From the NCBI GenBank assembly GCA_933228675.1, contig OW121740.1, positions 992,001 through 1,056,000 of the forward strand: 64,000 bases of DNA, written 5' to 3'. The notes under the pieces are model-generated. The model made no database searches. It was not told the origin of the DNA and saw only the letters and a program-made list of their open reading frames with translations. Below are positions 36,601-51,600 of this stretch, piece after piece. Position numbers and translations under genes: made by a program. Source of the stretch: Stomorhina lunata (Eukaryota > Arthropoda > Insecta > Diptera > Rhiniidae). Positions within the stretch are counted from its first letter, which is position 1. The number at the start of each line of letters is the position of its first letter.

Positions 36601-39600
36601 ATTTGGCCAAAATAAGCGGAAAATACAAAACACTCTAGTGGAAACAAGACAAAGACCAACAAAAACTAAACTTTTTCTCATATACACTCAGACACAAACA
36701 TTGGTACACTGAAGCCAAATGAACACAAAAACCAGTAGCTACTTCAAACATACGATGGTAAAATCATCTACATATTTACTCTATATTTAGCTTTCTTATA
36801 TAGTTAAAAAAAGAATTGAAAACAAATAGAACACTCATCTACATAAAAACAAAAAAATTATTTGCTTAGAACGAAAGCAGTCGGAAGGAGATTAGATTTA
36901 CATGTATATATATACATATATGTATTTAAGTATATTCGACTCGTAATAGTAATTTATACCAAAACTTATACAGTAACAATCCGCAATAGCTTTATTTCAA
37001 TGGACAAAGGTAAAAAAACAAAAAAAATGTATATGCATGTATTTGTAAAAATAACTAGAAATCAAACATTCTATTGAAAATACCACAAAAAATACAAAAT
37101 CAAAATGCAAAAATAATACACAAAAGGGGGAAAGCGAAAAAGAATCCAAACAAATGGGCAATTGTTAACCTTTTTATTGTATAATTGGTAGTTACGGCGA
37201 TGATTTATATGGCGCTTTGATCACATAAAATGTTGTAAATGAATTACATGGTCACTTCGAAAACCAAATATAAAAAAAAAACATTTGGTTTAAATAGACA
37301 TTTATATCTTTCATTTAAAATTGCTGAAAACATGCATTTGTGATCTTAAATATAACAAACATACATATTATTTATTATTATATATTTCAAAACTCACGTT
37401 TTTGAACTAGTTTAATCTAAAAAATCAGAAGTATTTATTGCAAAAAAATTTATGTTATTTTTTTCACTGAAGATAATTAGGGCTTTAGTCATATGAATGT
37501 GGTATAACAACCAAATTTTATACCAGAAATATTAAAAACAAATGGAAATTGTATTTGTATGTTAGAATTTTTCTTAATGCATTGAGTAGAACTGGAAAAT
37601 TTTAATACACAAATAGAACTTACTTAGCCAAGGTAATAAAACATACATTTACTAAAGTGTGTTTGTGAAAGTACACATTCTTATGAGTGTAGGTATGTTT
37701 TAATAGTATTAATTTTATTTGGTTCCTTCTTATTTTATTTCTATCTTTTCCACATGTAATGTATCATTTATATATGTGTGTTAGTATGTACATAAGATCA
37801 TGTTTACAAATGCCAACTTATGTGTGTATTTATATGTTTCATAGTTACACACATTGATATATAAATTCTCTAAGAGTCTTTGCAACACTTGACAAAATAC
37901 ACGTACTTTAATATGGACCCAAAAGAAAAATCGCCTGAACGTGACTTCATTTGGTGCCGTGTGTGATAGACAGAGTTTATGGTTATACGGCTATACAATT
38001 GTATATATATACATATGTATATTAGGGTGTCCTAAAAATAATAAAGTCATAATACATACAAACATTAAACCACCTAATTACTTTTTTATATTTTTATCGA
38101 AATTCTCTACAAAATTCATAAAACTCGAGATTTTTCATAACAAATTAAAAACCAAATTTTAATCTTAGTAATAATATTAATTAAAAGCTTTATCAAATCT
38201 TTACAGAAGTAAAATTTAACAGAGTAAGGTTAAAGTAAAACAAATAGTAGTGATATATTCGGCTATGCCGAACCTGAAATAAACTTCACCAATGGTATTC
38301 CAAAAGTAAAGTACAGAATGGAAAGAGTTTTTGGTCAGTTTCTGAAGACTGATTTATGTGACGAGTACAGAAAAACTACTATATATATGTATGTATATTG
38401 ATTTGCTGATCTGTAAAATTAAAACGTCTTTTAATTGTGTGTAAGTATGTCAGATATATAATTCATCAGGTACATAGTTCGTCTGGGTAGACTCTAGGAG
38501 TTCCACAAACTTGTTTTTAACGTGAAGACAGACAAACACTTTACTATTCTGAGTCGATCGAAATAATTATTTTGGGTCTTTGACGAATAAAAAAAATAAA
38601 AAAATTAATGACAAACTTATAATACCCTTTCACCTATTCGCGAAGGGCTTAAGAATAAAATTTTGTCGAAAGCCGATGAGTACAAATCCCATTTATGGCG
38701 TAACTGTCTATGATATTGACTTTAGCTTTTTTTAATCATTTGTATATTTTAAGACAATTCTTTGATAATTTGAGACAATTTTTAATATGTAATATTTGAA
38801 AATTACCAAAAATTGTTTAAATTTGAAAAAAGTCCCCATACAAGCGTGGGAAAGTCTAATATACAAAAATATTCCCATATTTAGAGTTTTTTTTTTTTGA
38901 ATAACTATGAGTAAATATCATGGCAATTGGATTCAACTGAACGAGACATATACATATAAGTGTTTATGTGTGAATGTTTTCCTAAATCGTTTTTTTTTTT
39001 TTTGTATTCGTTGTTGTTCTTATTGTTCTCTAATAATACGCTGCCGAATTCATAAGTTGTATCATGGAATAATGTCTTAAGTACTGTGCTACGACTGCTA
39101 AGTTTTTTTTATTTCTCTCATTTTTCCTTAACAATGTTTATGACCATGTGTGTCTCATCTTGTACATTCATCTCTCCATCCATTCATCTCCATCTCCATC
39201 TCCATGAGTATCCGTCTGCTTGTATTCATTAAGAAATCATTGTTGCACACAAATACTTATACACTTGCACATTGAAACGCTCACTTTCATATAAATCGTT
39301 GTGTTCAAAAGGTTAAAGCCTTAACAATGTGTAAATGTCCGATTGTTTTGAAGAAAATGTTAATGCAACAATTTAATGCTAAAAATTGTATCTCACTAAA
39401 ATGGGACCAAATCGTGACAATCCAGTTAAATTGTTTCGAACAAAAGAATAATCAAAATATCAAAACAAAATTTGACAGGTTGGCATTAAACAAGATGCAG
39501 ACAAAGTCCTAAATTTTGAGGAATAATATACGAAATAAACTAACAAATTTTAACAAACGATTTAAAAAAAATAATATTTTTTAAAAAGGATAATATTTAA

Positions 39601-41208
39601 AAAATGCTTATAACATAATTGATGCATATAAAAAATTGTTTAAAAAAATGTATTAATGTATGTTGTGAATATATTTATTTTAAATATCTCCTCCTATATT
39701 TTTAATCCAATAAGTAAATGGTGCAATAATTTCGTGTAAATAATGTATAAATAAAAAAATAGCTAATTTATATTTAAAAAAAAATAATAAATTCCAATTC
39801 AAAACAAACTTATTTGCAAAAATATCCACATGAGGTGTAATTAAATATTTATCAAAAATATTTTCTATAGTTAAATAAACAAAAATTTAAAAGCTAAATT
39901 TTTTATTGAAAGATCTAAAAATAAAGTATAACAATCCAAAATTTTATTAAAAAAAAAGTAAATACTCACAGAAAAAGATCTATTTATACCGTTTTTTATT
40001 ATTGAAATTTTTAATTTCTATACATGCAGGAAAAGTTTTTTACTCATGCGTTAATGTATACATGAAGTGTTTTTCTTTAATGTGCTTATTTTCCCTATTT
40101 GATGCTCTTCAACTTCTGATATTTAAATTAAATATTTTGCAAGAATCCGTCAAAGTATTTTAATTTTCTTTTAAGCAATATTTGTAAATTAAGACCCGTT
40201 CCTAAAAGCATTAGGCTTTAAGGTACAATCTGATACTCATTAATTTGCCCCAAAAAACTTATAGCATGGGTATCAAGTCTGAATACGCAATTTAAATACA
40301 CACACATTTGTATATAATCACATATAGGAATAAGAATTAAATCAAAAATTATAAAACATATAAAAATAAAACAAAAATAAAGCAAAACAAATACAAAGCA
40401 AAACGAAAAATGTCTTTGTTTTCTGTTGCCAATGATAGTTAAATGCAATGCGAGAGTACATGCGTAAGTACAAACATCCTTCAAATTATAGTAGAAAACA
40501 CAATTTAAAATACGTATATTTACTTATGTATTAAAATTAAAGTAAAATAAAATTAAGTATACGAGTACTATAGAAATACAAGTTGTTGTACATAAACACA
40601 CACACAAATTCTTTTAAGATTTTGGAATATAGAAAGACATTTGCAAAGTATATTCGTATGTATGGGTTAGTAGTTTATTTTTGCTTGTAATGAGATGTTA
40701 TCAAAATTTGCATGTAATTCTCTGACTTTGTTTGTTTACTTATTTTATTTATATATATTTTTCTACTTATTTATTTCAACTTTACAGGCAGATACAATTT
40801 AGCTGCTCTTGTGTTATACAAGAAACATTAACGTTTTAAAATAAACACATCCAAATACATGCATACACACTCATACGCACTTGTACTATTACACATTTAC
40901 AGTCACTCAAGATGACGTACACTTGTCATCTTATATACGCTGTTCTTTTTAAAATTAAATATCAAGGATTATGTGCTTTTCAAAAATTATAATGAAATAT
41001 TTTTATTAAAATGAAATTAAACTTTTCTTCAAGTCAATCCTTTAAATAGCTTAAACACATACACATACTTACACGAACTTAAAAAAAATTACATTAAGCC
41101 TTTAATGTCCACTCTATACAGAAAATTTGCTTATTTTAGTAAAATGTTTGTAACATGCTTAACACTTTATATTTTTTATTTAAGCTGCAGCAAAAGGAAT
41201 TATACGTA
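33661..41208. other. Non-coding stretch with repeat remnants
   Basis: AT-rich sequence with a TTAGGGTGT terminus at 38022, a dispersed repeat at about 38250-38660 and a CATCTC run near 39185-39206. No gene is recognised. Confidence 0.6.
38250..38660. repeat. Dispersed repeat remnant with short stem-forming ends
   Basis: It opens with TTCGGCTATGCCGAA (an imperfect palindrome) and closes with ATACCCTTTCACCTATTCGC and GAAGGGC. A related TTCGGCTGTGTCGAAACTT occurs at 45429. The pattern looks like a multi-copy fly repeat, but I cannot name it and no frame is coding. Confidence 0.4.
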
Positions 41209-41496
41209 CATAATTCCTACGACATTTCTATTGGAAGAAGGGGTACTTCTCTCAGACAATGAGCTGTATCCGATTCTATTTTTAGACTCATTGAAAAGGA
41301 CCCACGTTTTAACTTCGGCTCCGAACTTCAAATGCATTAGTTGGAGATGTTTTATATAGCTTAATACTCAAAAAGCAGTGGCTAGCTGAGTTTTTTTCAA
41401 AATGTATTTTTTCAAGTGGGTCTGGCCGTCGAACGAACTTGGGTCCTCTGGAATGCTAATCGGATGACTAACCTACTATACCACGGCGGTTCACTA
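41209..41496 (-). mobile_element. tRNA-derived SINE, copy 3
   Basis: It is collinear with the copy at 30988-31299. Shared blocks include ACTTCTCTCAGACAATGAGC, ATTTTTAGACTCATTGAAA, GGATGACTAACCT and ATACCACGGCGGTTCACTA. On the minus strand the tRNA-like head is at the right end and the ATGTACGTATA tail at the left. Possible imperfect flanks are AAAAGGAAT on the left and AAAAGAAGT on the right. Confidence 0.8.
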
Positions 41497-44400
41497 AAAA
41501 AAAGAAGTAATGTACCATTTTTATATTGTGAATTACAAAAAGTTTTTTTTAAAGCCTGAGATATCTAATGGTAAACGTTCAGTACTTATGCTTCTAAGTT
41601 TTTCTCCTAAATATATGCATAAATTTGAATATGCTTATATAGATTAGGTGGAACTTGTGAAATTTTTTATTTGTACTTCATGTTCCTTGAATAACATTAA
41701 TAAATATATTTTATTTTAAATTTGTTTCTTTTAAAACACCGTATAGTATAAATAAAATAAAAAAAAACTTATAAAGGAAACCAAATTTCAGGTGATCCAA
41801 TAACCAAATAATGAACTGATTTCAATTACTTTCAGTAGTATTTTTAACTGTTGTAAAATAACTGTGTCATTATTTATTAAAATATATTTTTCAAAATGGA
41901 AAAATTTTGAAGGGAATTTATAATATGTATAAAATTTACCAATAACACTTTTCCAGTTTTGGTGTATAAAGTTTTAGTTTGAGCTCAAGTATATGTATAT
42001 TACAAATATTTATGTAGGGCGTTTCCTTTTCTTTATATTTATATTTTAAGGACGATTTTTTTTTATCAAATTGGTAAAAAATCTATTTGTGCAGGTTTAA
42101 ATTTTTACTCTGATGTGTCACAAGTATGAACAAAAAGGCGAATGCAAAGCCCCTAACAAATTCAATTTAACTGTCAACTTTCAAAACGCAGAAAACATCT
42201 GTATTATTTATTGATATCCACTTTTTCTAAATTAATTCATTTAATCACACAAAGTAAATATTTTAAAAACTTTCACTCTTTTTGTTTAAACTATAATTTG
42301 TCTAGTATAAATTCGATACTTTAAACTCTTATAAGTTTTATAAATGTAACTTTGTAGGTCGGTTTGTATTGATGAAGGCATAAGTATTTGTACGAGTAAT
42401 TTTGTGAGTAAGTATTTAAGGTAGTCTACAGATACTCGTACATTTGTTACAAAAAAACTTTACTAATGCTATTGGGCGTTTTGTGACAGCATCACGTAAC
42501 AACTAAATTTTCTACAGCTAATAACATAGAAACATGAATTAGTTAAAAAAAATAAATAAAATACATAACAGAAAAGAAAAGAAAGCGAAAATAACAATCG
42601 TGTCTTCATTTTCATGGACATGAGAAACCAAAAGAAAGGCGAACACTTCGTTATAATATAAATACATATAATAACTATAGATCAACGTGTTTACAGAAAC
42701 ATACAAACTAACACATTTACTTTAGTATTAGAAGATGTTTGTATGTACATATTTATGTTTGTAATATTGAACTAAAAGCGAATTGCCTACTTATCTTATA
42801 TACAGACAAATCGGAAATTCCGTAAAAAACGTTAAAGTTTCCAATAAATTAATCGATTTTATTTCTTGTTGTTCTTAAAAATATTTAATCATAAATTCCA
42901 AATGATTGTATTAATCAATTTATGGCATCTGTAGCATAAAAATTATATGAAACATTCTGTCGTTAATATTATTTACTTAAGTTTATCGAAAAACATATAC
43001 ATACATATTTATACAAGACATTACTAAATTATTGGATGATAAACTAGATATATATTGACATATTAAAAGAAATAGTATTTTAGACCCATATTTTATTTTC
43101 CAATCTATACTTTTTCTTAGTCTAAACATTTACATTTCAATCGCGATTTACCCAAATTAATCCAACAAAAACAAAATTAGTCATATCCAAGACGAACTTA
43201 TTATTCTCGTTTCTGAGATCTTTTGATACAACATTAATCAATTATTTACACACATATACAATAGGAGTATAACTTATTCTCAGTTTTTTCAAATATCAAA
43301 ATGACCATAGCATACTCGAATTTTTTATTAAAAACTATTACTTTTTCGCGGTTTTAAAAAACAAATAAAGTGGGAAAATTATTATTTTTTTTTTATTTTT
43401 ATTTGTATTTATACATTTTTTAACAAATTATGTATTTTTATTTATTAATAAAATATTTAAAATTTTTTTTATTAAATTTTTGTGCTTTTGTGGGTGAGGT
43501 TTTTATTTTCAAACCACCAAAATTAACAAAATATTCACTATAGCGTAGTGCTAGAGCCAACATTTGGTTATACCCTAATATAAAATTTTGCATTAAAATT
43601 TGTTTTTCTAATTCTTAGGCTTTGAATTCAAGTCAATCGAATAAAGTCCTTTAATGGTATGGTTGAGTATTTTTCTCATCTAGATGCTAAAAATTATTGT
43701 TAATTTATTTTTCTTTGTGTTGTTTAAGTGTAAAGGTCTCCGGTTTAAGTCATTAAATACTTGACGCAGTCATTAAAATATCGTTTATGGCTGAACATGA
43801 ACATTTAAGCCATGAATAGGCATGGCTTTTATTATTCATTTGCTTCTCTTTTTCAATATAATTTACTAGACCAAGTGCAAATCTCTACGCAATTAAATTA
43901 CAAAATTGCCCAAAAGTTTGTGTCGTTTTATTTTATTATACTTTCATTTTCGAATTTATATTTCGTAACACTCACAAGTACTTAATACATAAAATGGTCA
44001 TATTATTATTGTTTACGTATATACATATGTATATACGTAAATACATTTGTATAGGAGTCAAATCAAAAATCTTCGAACGCGTATTGAACCACACCATCTC
44101 TGATTTTGATGAAATTTTTTATATTCATTCTCTTATATTTTTTCTAAGTTCTTCAAATTTTGAGTTCGTTGTTTTCAATTTTTTTTTTTTTTAACATACC
44201 CATTTTATATGTATATTACTTTTGATACACTCACTTTTTTGGTTTTTATTTTTTATGTAAGCACTAGAAAATGGAAGATGTTTAAGTCAAGGTTTAAAAT
44301 TTGAAAGTAAAAACATGAAACTACAGGACATACACTGAAATATGAGCCTAGTTTCATAAAAATCTGATAACCGTATCAAAAGTTATAGCCATATAAAATG

Positions 44401-45424
44401 GGTATATTTTGAAAAAATCTAATATAAAATCTAACCAAAGTTAAATTCAAAATTTTAAAGAACATACAAAATTTCACCAAAATCGGTAATGGTGAGGTTC
44501 AAAATTTGTATATTTCGTTCAAAAAAAGTTTAATTTTACCCATAGTGTTTTTTAGTTATTGCTTTTCTAATGGCAGACATTTTCTATAATTTTGCCAATG
44601 AAAAACTTGTTGTTTGAAAATTTTTATAATTTATGGTAATAAACATTTTTATGTTGATGATGAAATGTAATTTTTACTCAAGTATCGCAATTTACATTCA
44701 AACCCAATTTATTACTAATGTCAAAATCATAATAATAGTAATGATGATTATGATTATGATGACTATTACTATGACTATGCTTTTGTACTCTTCATTTTTG
44801 TTTTGAGACTGTTAACTAATAAACTTTCATGATGTAATGGTCAATAAAAACACGATGCTATTAACTCCATAATCGATTGTGTTGAACAAAATAAAAATTT
44901 AATACGAAACTAAAACTGGTTGAGATACTTTTTCTTTTCTTAACAAACTTAAAGTTTTAATTTAAAATTTGACTCTTTCATAATAAATTTTTAAAAAAAT
45001 TCTTGCAAGTCCAATTTCCATAACTTTAATAAGAGTATATTGAACAAAAAAAGAAAAATATACTATAAGTGAGTGTTCTTGGAAATATTTTGTATGTTTG
45101 CACAAAGTTAATAGGGTTTGTTTTGCAAAAGTTAATAGTTGAGCGTTTTCAAAGTTTTCAATGAATTCAAATTATTTAAATTGAAGATAACGAATGTAAA
45201 CTATGTAACTTTTCACGGTACAGACAAAATCTTATAGAAACACACACATACATATAAATACATACACACAGCAATAAACCAACAAAATACGCCCAACTCA
45301 CAAATACACATACATAAATGCCTTAAAAATATTTTACAACTCCCTCCTTCCATTGAGAATAAGTACTTGTATAAAAGATTGCGAGTGGAAAAAAGAGATT
45401 TTAGTTTAAAAAGTAATTTATTTA

Positions 45425-45560
45425 AATTTATTCGGCTGTGTCGAAACTTAAGCATCCTCTACTTACAATAAGTAAGTATTTATTGACACTAACAGACAGA
45501 CATAGATCATTCTCAGGATTTTGTAAGAAACCAGCATTAAAATCTTTAAATAGATGGGTA
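45425..45560. repeat. Dispersed repeat fragment
   Basis: TTCGGCTGTGTCGAAACTT followed by a short tract with CAGACAGACATAG resembles the repeat at 38.25 kb. It is non-coding. Confidence 0.35.
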
Positions 45561-46314
45561 GAAAATTTCAAGTATTACACAAAATCTAGAAAATAGAAAA
45601 ACTTGGTAAATAACAAGAACATTTAATAGGATTTCGCAGTAACATCATTTTACATTTAATTTAAAAATTTCGAAACCAATTTATTGAAATTATTTTTTTA
45701 TTTAGTTTAATAATTAATTCTGTATTTGATGGTTTTATCATTTTCTCACATTTAATCTAAGATATTGACTCTTTATCGTTAGAATGCCCTTACATTAGTA
45801 ATTCAACATTCATTTACTTGAATCGAAAAAAGTCACAAAATAAAATAATGTTGACTGTAAAAATGAAATGCATAAAATATTTAATATTTCTCATTACTGT
45901 CTTCAGTTGTTATAATTTCTAGTGTAAGTTCTTTACACTAACGAACAAAATTTCTATTTAAGGCGGTTCTTTAAGCTGAAGCACACAAACTAATAATATT
46001 CACTTACAATCTCATATTAAGAACATATACTTATACACATGCATATATGTACGTATGTGTTTATTTATAGTTAATAAAAAGAAATGTAAAAAATAATCTC
46101 GTACAATATTTCAAACATACACACCCAGCAGTTCCATATTAATTAACCGCTTTCAAAAGCATTGACCATTTTAACATTTTGTAAATACTTAAAGTAGGCA
46201 AAAAATTTAATGTTTGTGTTACCTTGCGCTTTCTTCAAAAACGCTATATTAGTCTCCAATTTCAATTACATAAACATAAATTACATTGAATTTACGAATT
46301 TTGTAGGCGATGTA

Positions 46315-46422
46315 ATATTTCTGCAACTGCTGGGTTTATTAGCTTATATTCATTCGCACACAAGACCTAATATATCTGCAAATTATGTCCTTGCTTTAAG
46401 AGTAATACGCTTTAATAAGTAG
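46315..46422 (+). pseudogene. Possible Ty1/Copia pol fragment
   Basis: The frame reads LLGLLAYIHSHTRPNISANY, which recalls the G-LLYL-TRPDI block before RNase H in Copia-type pol. Only this one block is visible, with no flanking domain or LTR, so chance is a serious alternative. Confidence 0.2.
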
Positions 46423-47174
46423 TAAATGTACGTAAGTACGAATGTACTCGTACATGTGTATGTGTTCTTTTTCTTTTTGTATCACATTTGTTCATTTTTT
46501 CCTTTGATAGTGGTTGCGTTGTTGTTATTATTATGCTTGGTACTTTTAGTTAAAACTGTTATGTTATATACACACTTACATATATACATACATATATATG
46601 TACATATGTGTGAATATGGACAGTAGGATTGTAAGAAAAATTATTTGGCATCAGGTCTTTCATTAGTTAAAGCATTTTTATAAATTTGAATTTCTATTTA
46701 TTTCATAGAAGAAATAACGCTAACTGATTTGTATTCGTTTAAAAAATATTTTGTATAGATTTTAATTACCCCATGATAAAATTTTATTTAAAACTTAAAT
46801 TTGATAAGAATGCATCCATTAAATAGATTTATAGTAGAGGTGATTTGCTATGCGATAACAAATGTTAAAAAGTTATAGCCCTATTGAGCTACTATATCCA
46901 TTACATAGACATATCCGTGTACATTCATATATAAATATAGTTCAAAAATTAAGTATAAAGAGATGTAGAGAAGAGGGTTATAAAAATGAAAAAGAAAAGA
47001 AGTATAGAAAAAATCCAAATAAATGGCGGCATAAGACTGATGACACTTAACAGATAAAATCCGGCAAAAGAGTACTTGAAAAGAAGGCGTTTGTAGCAAG
47101 ATTTACTTGAAAATTCCCTTCATACTCGTATACTGAAAGAAATATATACAAGTACTTACTAGTAAAGACTTATT

Positions 47175-47200
47175 ATGTTAGTATGTATGTATGTATGCAT
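47175..47200. repeat. (GTAT)n microsatellite
   Basis: About five units of TATG. Confidence 0.8.
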
Positions 47201-48189
47201 ATTTACTATATATCTAAATATGTATGTATATGTGTATGTGCGTAAAAATAATATATTGTATTGTATACAAAATCTCAGTCAAGCAGACATACAAACAAAC
47301 ATTTACACTACATACATACATACATAACTTTATATATTTCCGAGTTTAAGCGAACAATGACAACAACGAAAACAAAATAACTTTGGTTTAATTCTAAATA
47401 ATAGCAACAACAACACAAAAATGAACAAAAATATTACAAAGTCAAGAAATTGAATTTTCCGTTGCTCTGCGCTTTCTTTGCCCTCAGTATTTAATACAAA
47501 AACATATATACAAACATACATCTAATATGTATAAATAGCATTAAAAACAACAACTACGTCAAGGTAAAAAAGCAACAGCTAAAAAATATTTTTACAACAA
47601 CAACCTCGAAGTAAACTTATGAAATTCCAGTATAAACATTTTCTTTTATGATACCAAGAAAATCTTTTATCCGAAAAAATCATAGCATTACAATTTCAAG
47701 AATGTCATATTTTTAAATGATAAATAAAAATAGCAGAAAAATCCTTTATCATTCATTTGATCAAACAATAACAAACAAACATTCCTGCATACACACAGAC
47801 TGACTTACTAACATTTAAGATTCTTATGAAAAAATATTTACGCTTTAACATACTCGTAACTAAATACCAGCATATTTGCCTGCAAATTGGCCTTTGTGAA
47901 TTTTGTAATTTTGTAACTTCTTCCATTACTTTTAAAATTATTTGCAGATCATTCAATAATATACGATTATATCTATAAAAATATGTCAGTCAGTACAGGC
48001 GTTCAAACTTGACTGCAATAAACTTATATACCACTAATCTATAAATATACATACATAACCAATTTTTGGCATTTGATATTCTCAAAAAGTGTGAAAAAGT
48101 TATATCCCTAATATAAATTTTTGAAAAGCAGAAATTCTTAAATTCATCATTTTAATCTACATAAAAAAATATGAATCATAATAATTTAA

Positions 48190-48655
48190 TTTAGAAATAT
48201 AAAAAATGATAGAAAATATGTAGTTAAAAATGCTTTGATTAATGTTGCTCGTACGTGGAACTGTTTGCCCTCTAACTTACGATTTTTTTCATATTCTGCT
48301 CCAGTTTATCGGAAAAAATTAATTGAACATTTTGTTCATAATCAAAATTAGAACAACAGTTATATGTATATAGTCCATTGTTGATTAGGACCTGTATCTA
48401 TTCTTGTACTGATTATTCGTGTTACATATTGAGGCTGTCTAGTTACGAAACATTAGTTTTAATTATCGATATTAATACATTTTATTTTTAAATTATAATT
48501 TAATATTATATAATATATAACATGTATTTAAATAATAAGAAAATTTGGGTTACTTTTTTTGAAAAATGTTGTATATACAATTGTAATAATTATTTGGCCA
48601 ATGAAGGCTTTTATATTACATAATTTTGAAATAAAAAAAAAAAAAAAAAAAAAAA
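48190..48655 (+). mobile_element. 5'-truncated LINE: ORF2 C-terminus, 3' UTR and poly(A)
   Basis: An open frame from 48190 to TAG at 48349-48351 reads ALINVARTWNCLPSNLRFF and then YRKKLIEHFVHNQN. This is the WN-LP followed by F-K-L ending seen at the C-terminus of CR1/Jockey-type non-LTR ORF2 proteins. About 280 bp of AT-rich 3' UTR follow, then 23 consecutive A residues at 48633-48655. The poly(A) is still uninterrupted, which suggests a fairly recent insertion. The 5' break and the target-site duplication are not resolved. Confidence 0.72.
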
Positions 48656-51600
48656 TGCTATTATATCATGAGTATATTATTTAGGCACATGCTGAATTGA
48701 ATTGAAACAGAAAATATACGAAGATATATAGATATATCTCATCCTAATAGGATATACTTATTTGAGAAGTGTACATATATAAACTATGCAGATATAAACA
48801 TGAAATAAATCTTCATTTTTAAAGAATTTGCATCCAAAATCAAACTTTAATTGAATAATGCTCCTACAATTTGAATTCAATACCTTATTTCTGATATTAC
48901 AATCAATGAAAATATATAATTTTTCCCATTTTCATCTCAGTGTGTCGTTTATTTAGGTCACCCTTTTTTAATTTGGGTCACAAAATTTTCTTTCACTAAA
49001 TTTAGTTGATGAAGCAAAAAAGAATAAAAAGATACATGTATGTATTGCAAAAGTAAAAAAAAAAAACTAGAAAAAGAAACCATTTTAAATGGTAAATGAA
49101 TAAATTATTAAGCCTTTCACTTATGACGTTTTATTCCACACAAACTCATAAACCCATGTAATTCAAAATACATATGTAAACACTCAAAAAAGACGGAACT
49201 TATTTTTTATTTGTATTCTTTTTCATCAGGGCTTAACATCTTAAAGTATTTGACGAGCCGTTAACAATTTTGATCTGACCATCAGTTAGTACATCCGTTT
49301 TTTTGTCGTTGCTAAAGTTGTTTTCTCTTTATTTATTTTAAAGAGTTTAACTTTAGTCGGGAGGGTTTCCGCTAATAGCAAGCAAATACTTAAAGATAAG
49401 AGATACACTCTTATATGTGTATACATAAGTGTGTATGTATGTATATTATTGTAATACTATTTTTTAGTTATAATATGTCAATACACATATGAAACAACTC
49501 CAATGTTATCGGTTTGTTTATATTTCAGTCTTTTTTTTTTTGTATCTGGGAATCTTAACACACACACACATACACGTACTCACATAATACATGTGTATGT
49601 ATTTTTAACAACAACTCATGTGTGACCCCCACGATCTTCCCAAGATTGGTTTATTTTTTATTTACTTCCAGTTTGTCTATTTTCTTGTTCATTTTTCTTA
49701 AAGTTTTTTTTTTTTTTGTTTTCTTATTTTGATTGAAAAAAAGGGTCGTTGCGCTTGACAGCATTTTATTTGATGTTAATTTTTGTAAATATTTTTTCAT
49801 TATGTACAAAAGTACATACATAAAAGACTTACAAACTGAGATAAGTGATTTTAAAAGAAAAATACCAAAGTTTATTTTTTAAGTTTTCCTAATTGCGTTT
49901 GTTTTTTTAATTTAAGTAGCAAAAGTAGCTTTACAACTTAATACATAATATGAAATTCACTTACTTATATAATGACAAAATCGTCCGCGCTGAATTCATT
50001 TGTTATTTTTGTTCCAAATGTTATCTATGTATAAAGATGGTCAAGGTAGAAATTGCGCTGGTTTTTACAAGTAAAACTTTTCAAAACGCAGTTGATCATG
50101 TTGATATGCCTTAACAAACACAAATTCTTTATATGAAGAGTCGTTTCCACATTTTGTAAAATCGTGCACCACTTACCTTTTGTTAAGTATTTTTTTGCTT
50201 CAATACTTAAAATTTAATTGCAAAAATCACTTATATCAAGGATATACTTGTTTCCATTGAAATGGTCTTTCAAATGTTTAATTACAAATCAATTTATTAA
50301 AGTACTCAGATGTCAATTTATCATTTTTGAATTATTGAAAAGAAATATTTTGTTATCCTTCATTTATTACAGAATTAAAAGAAAAAAATACCAGTCAATA
50401 AAATTTGTTTAATATTTTATTATTGTATACATAACAAGTCAATATCAAAGCTTAAATCTTTATTGATAAGACTATTTACGAGTATTTCTTGGCTGATCAA
50501 TTTTTTTGCAAACAATAAATATAAAAATTTCATGAGAATTTATTAAACTATTAATATTTTTGCAATTTTTGAATTCATTTCCGAGATTGATGATTGATAG
50601 CCAACAATTTTATATGGCAGCTTTTAAAGTCAATTTACACTTTGAAACGAACAAGAAGTAAATATAGATTGTAAAGAGACGAAGAAAACATATTAATCAA
50701 TGACCAATGTAACTGAAATATTTTACAAGTGGAAAAGAATCTTTAAAATTATTTCCAGTCATATATTAAACAACAAACCAATCACTAGACAAACACAACT
50801 CATACATACAAACAAACAATTTATCTTTACCTACCACAAATTGACCTTAAAATTGTTTTTACATTACAGCAATATTTACACATGTATTGGTTTTCCCTCT
50901 GTATCTATAACAGTGTATATACATACATATATGTATATGTACACATGTATTAGTTAGTAAGTATGTACAAATTGTTTGTATGTTTGTTTAAGAAAATGAA
51001 ATATGTTTCATGAATACGAGTAATAACCAGCAATAATTTTTAATAAGCAACATTATTTATTCTTTTAAAACAAGTTCCATCAAGCAGCAACTAAAAGTAA
51101 AGAGAACAACAAAAATTTAATGCAAAACTTTTCCATCATAATATTTATTGCAATGTAAGGTCATGTAAATGTACTCGTACATACGATTAAATGACATTTT
51201 GTACAAAATTTACAAGGTAAAATAAGTAAATAAATGAATATTTTAAAAGTTGCATTAAGTCAAAGTAAACAGAAGAATGGCTTGACTGTACTTTAATTAT
51301 AAATAACTACATATTTTAAGTTTCTGGTTTCTGATTTAAAAATCACTTTTAATATATTCTCGATTAGGTCAAGAGTTGGAAAAAGTCTCTAATATGTATT
51401 ACCAACTTTTTCTTCAGAAACTTTAATAGGGAAATAACTGTTGTCTGAATTGAAGAAAAAGACATTTACTTTAAACTATGTTTTGTTTTTAGTTTTGGTT
51501 TAAAATTTTCAAATACATTTGTAAGGGAATACAAATTTTTAATATCCAGTTTAATTGTAAAATAGTATGTACTTCTTAAAGAGTAGAGCTGTAGGTTTAT

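Larger units (their letters stand above)
41500..48189. other. Non-coding stretch with repeat remnants
   Basis: AT-rich sequence. It holds CCCTAA-type ends near 43574, a repeat remnant near 45425-45560, a weak Copia-like frame near 46315 and GTAT repeats near 47180-47200. No gene is recognised. Confidence 0.55.

Noticed and set aside
41105..41359. 84-codon frame
   Set aside because: Most of it is the translation of the SINE copy at 41209-41496.
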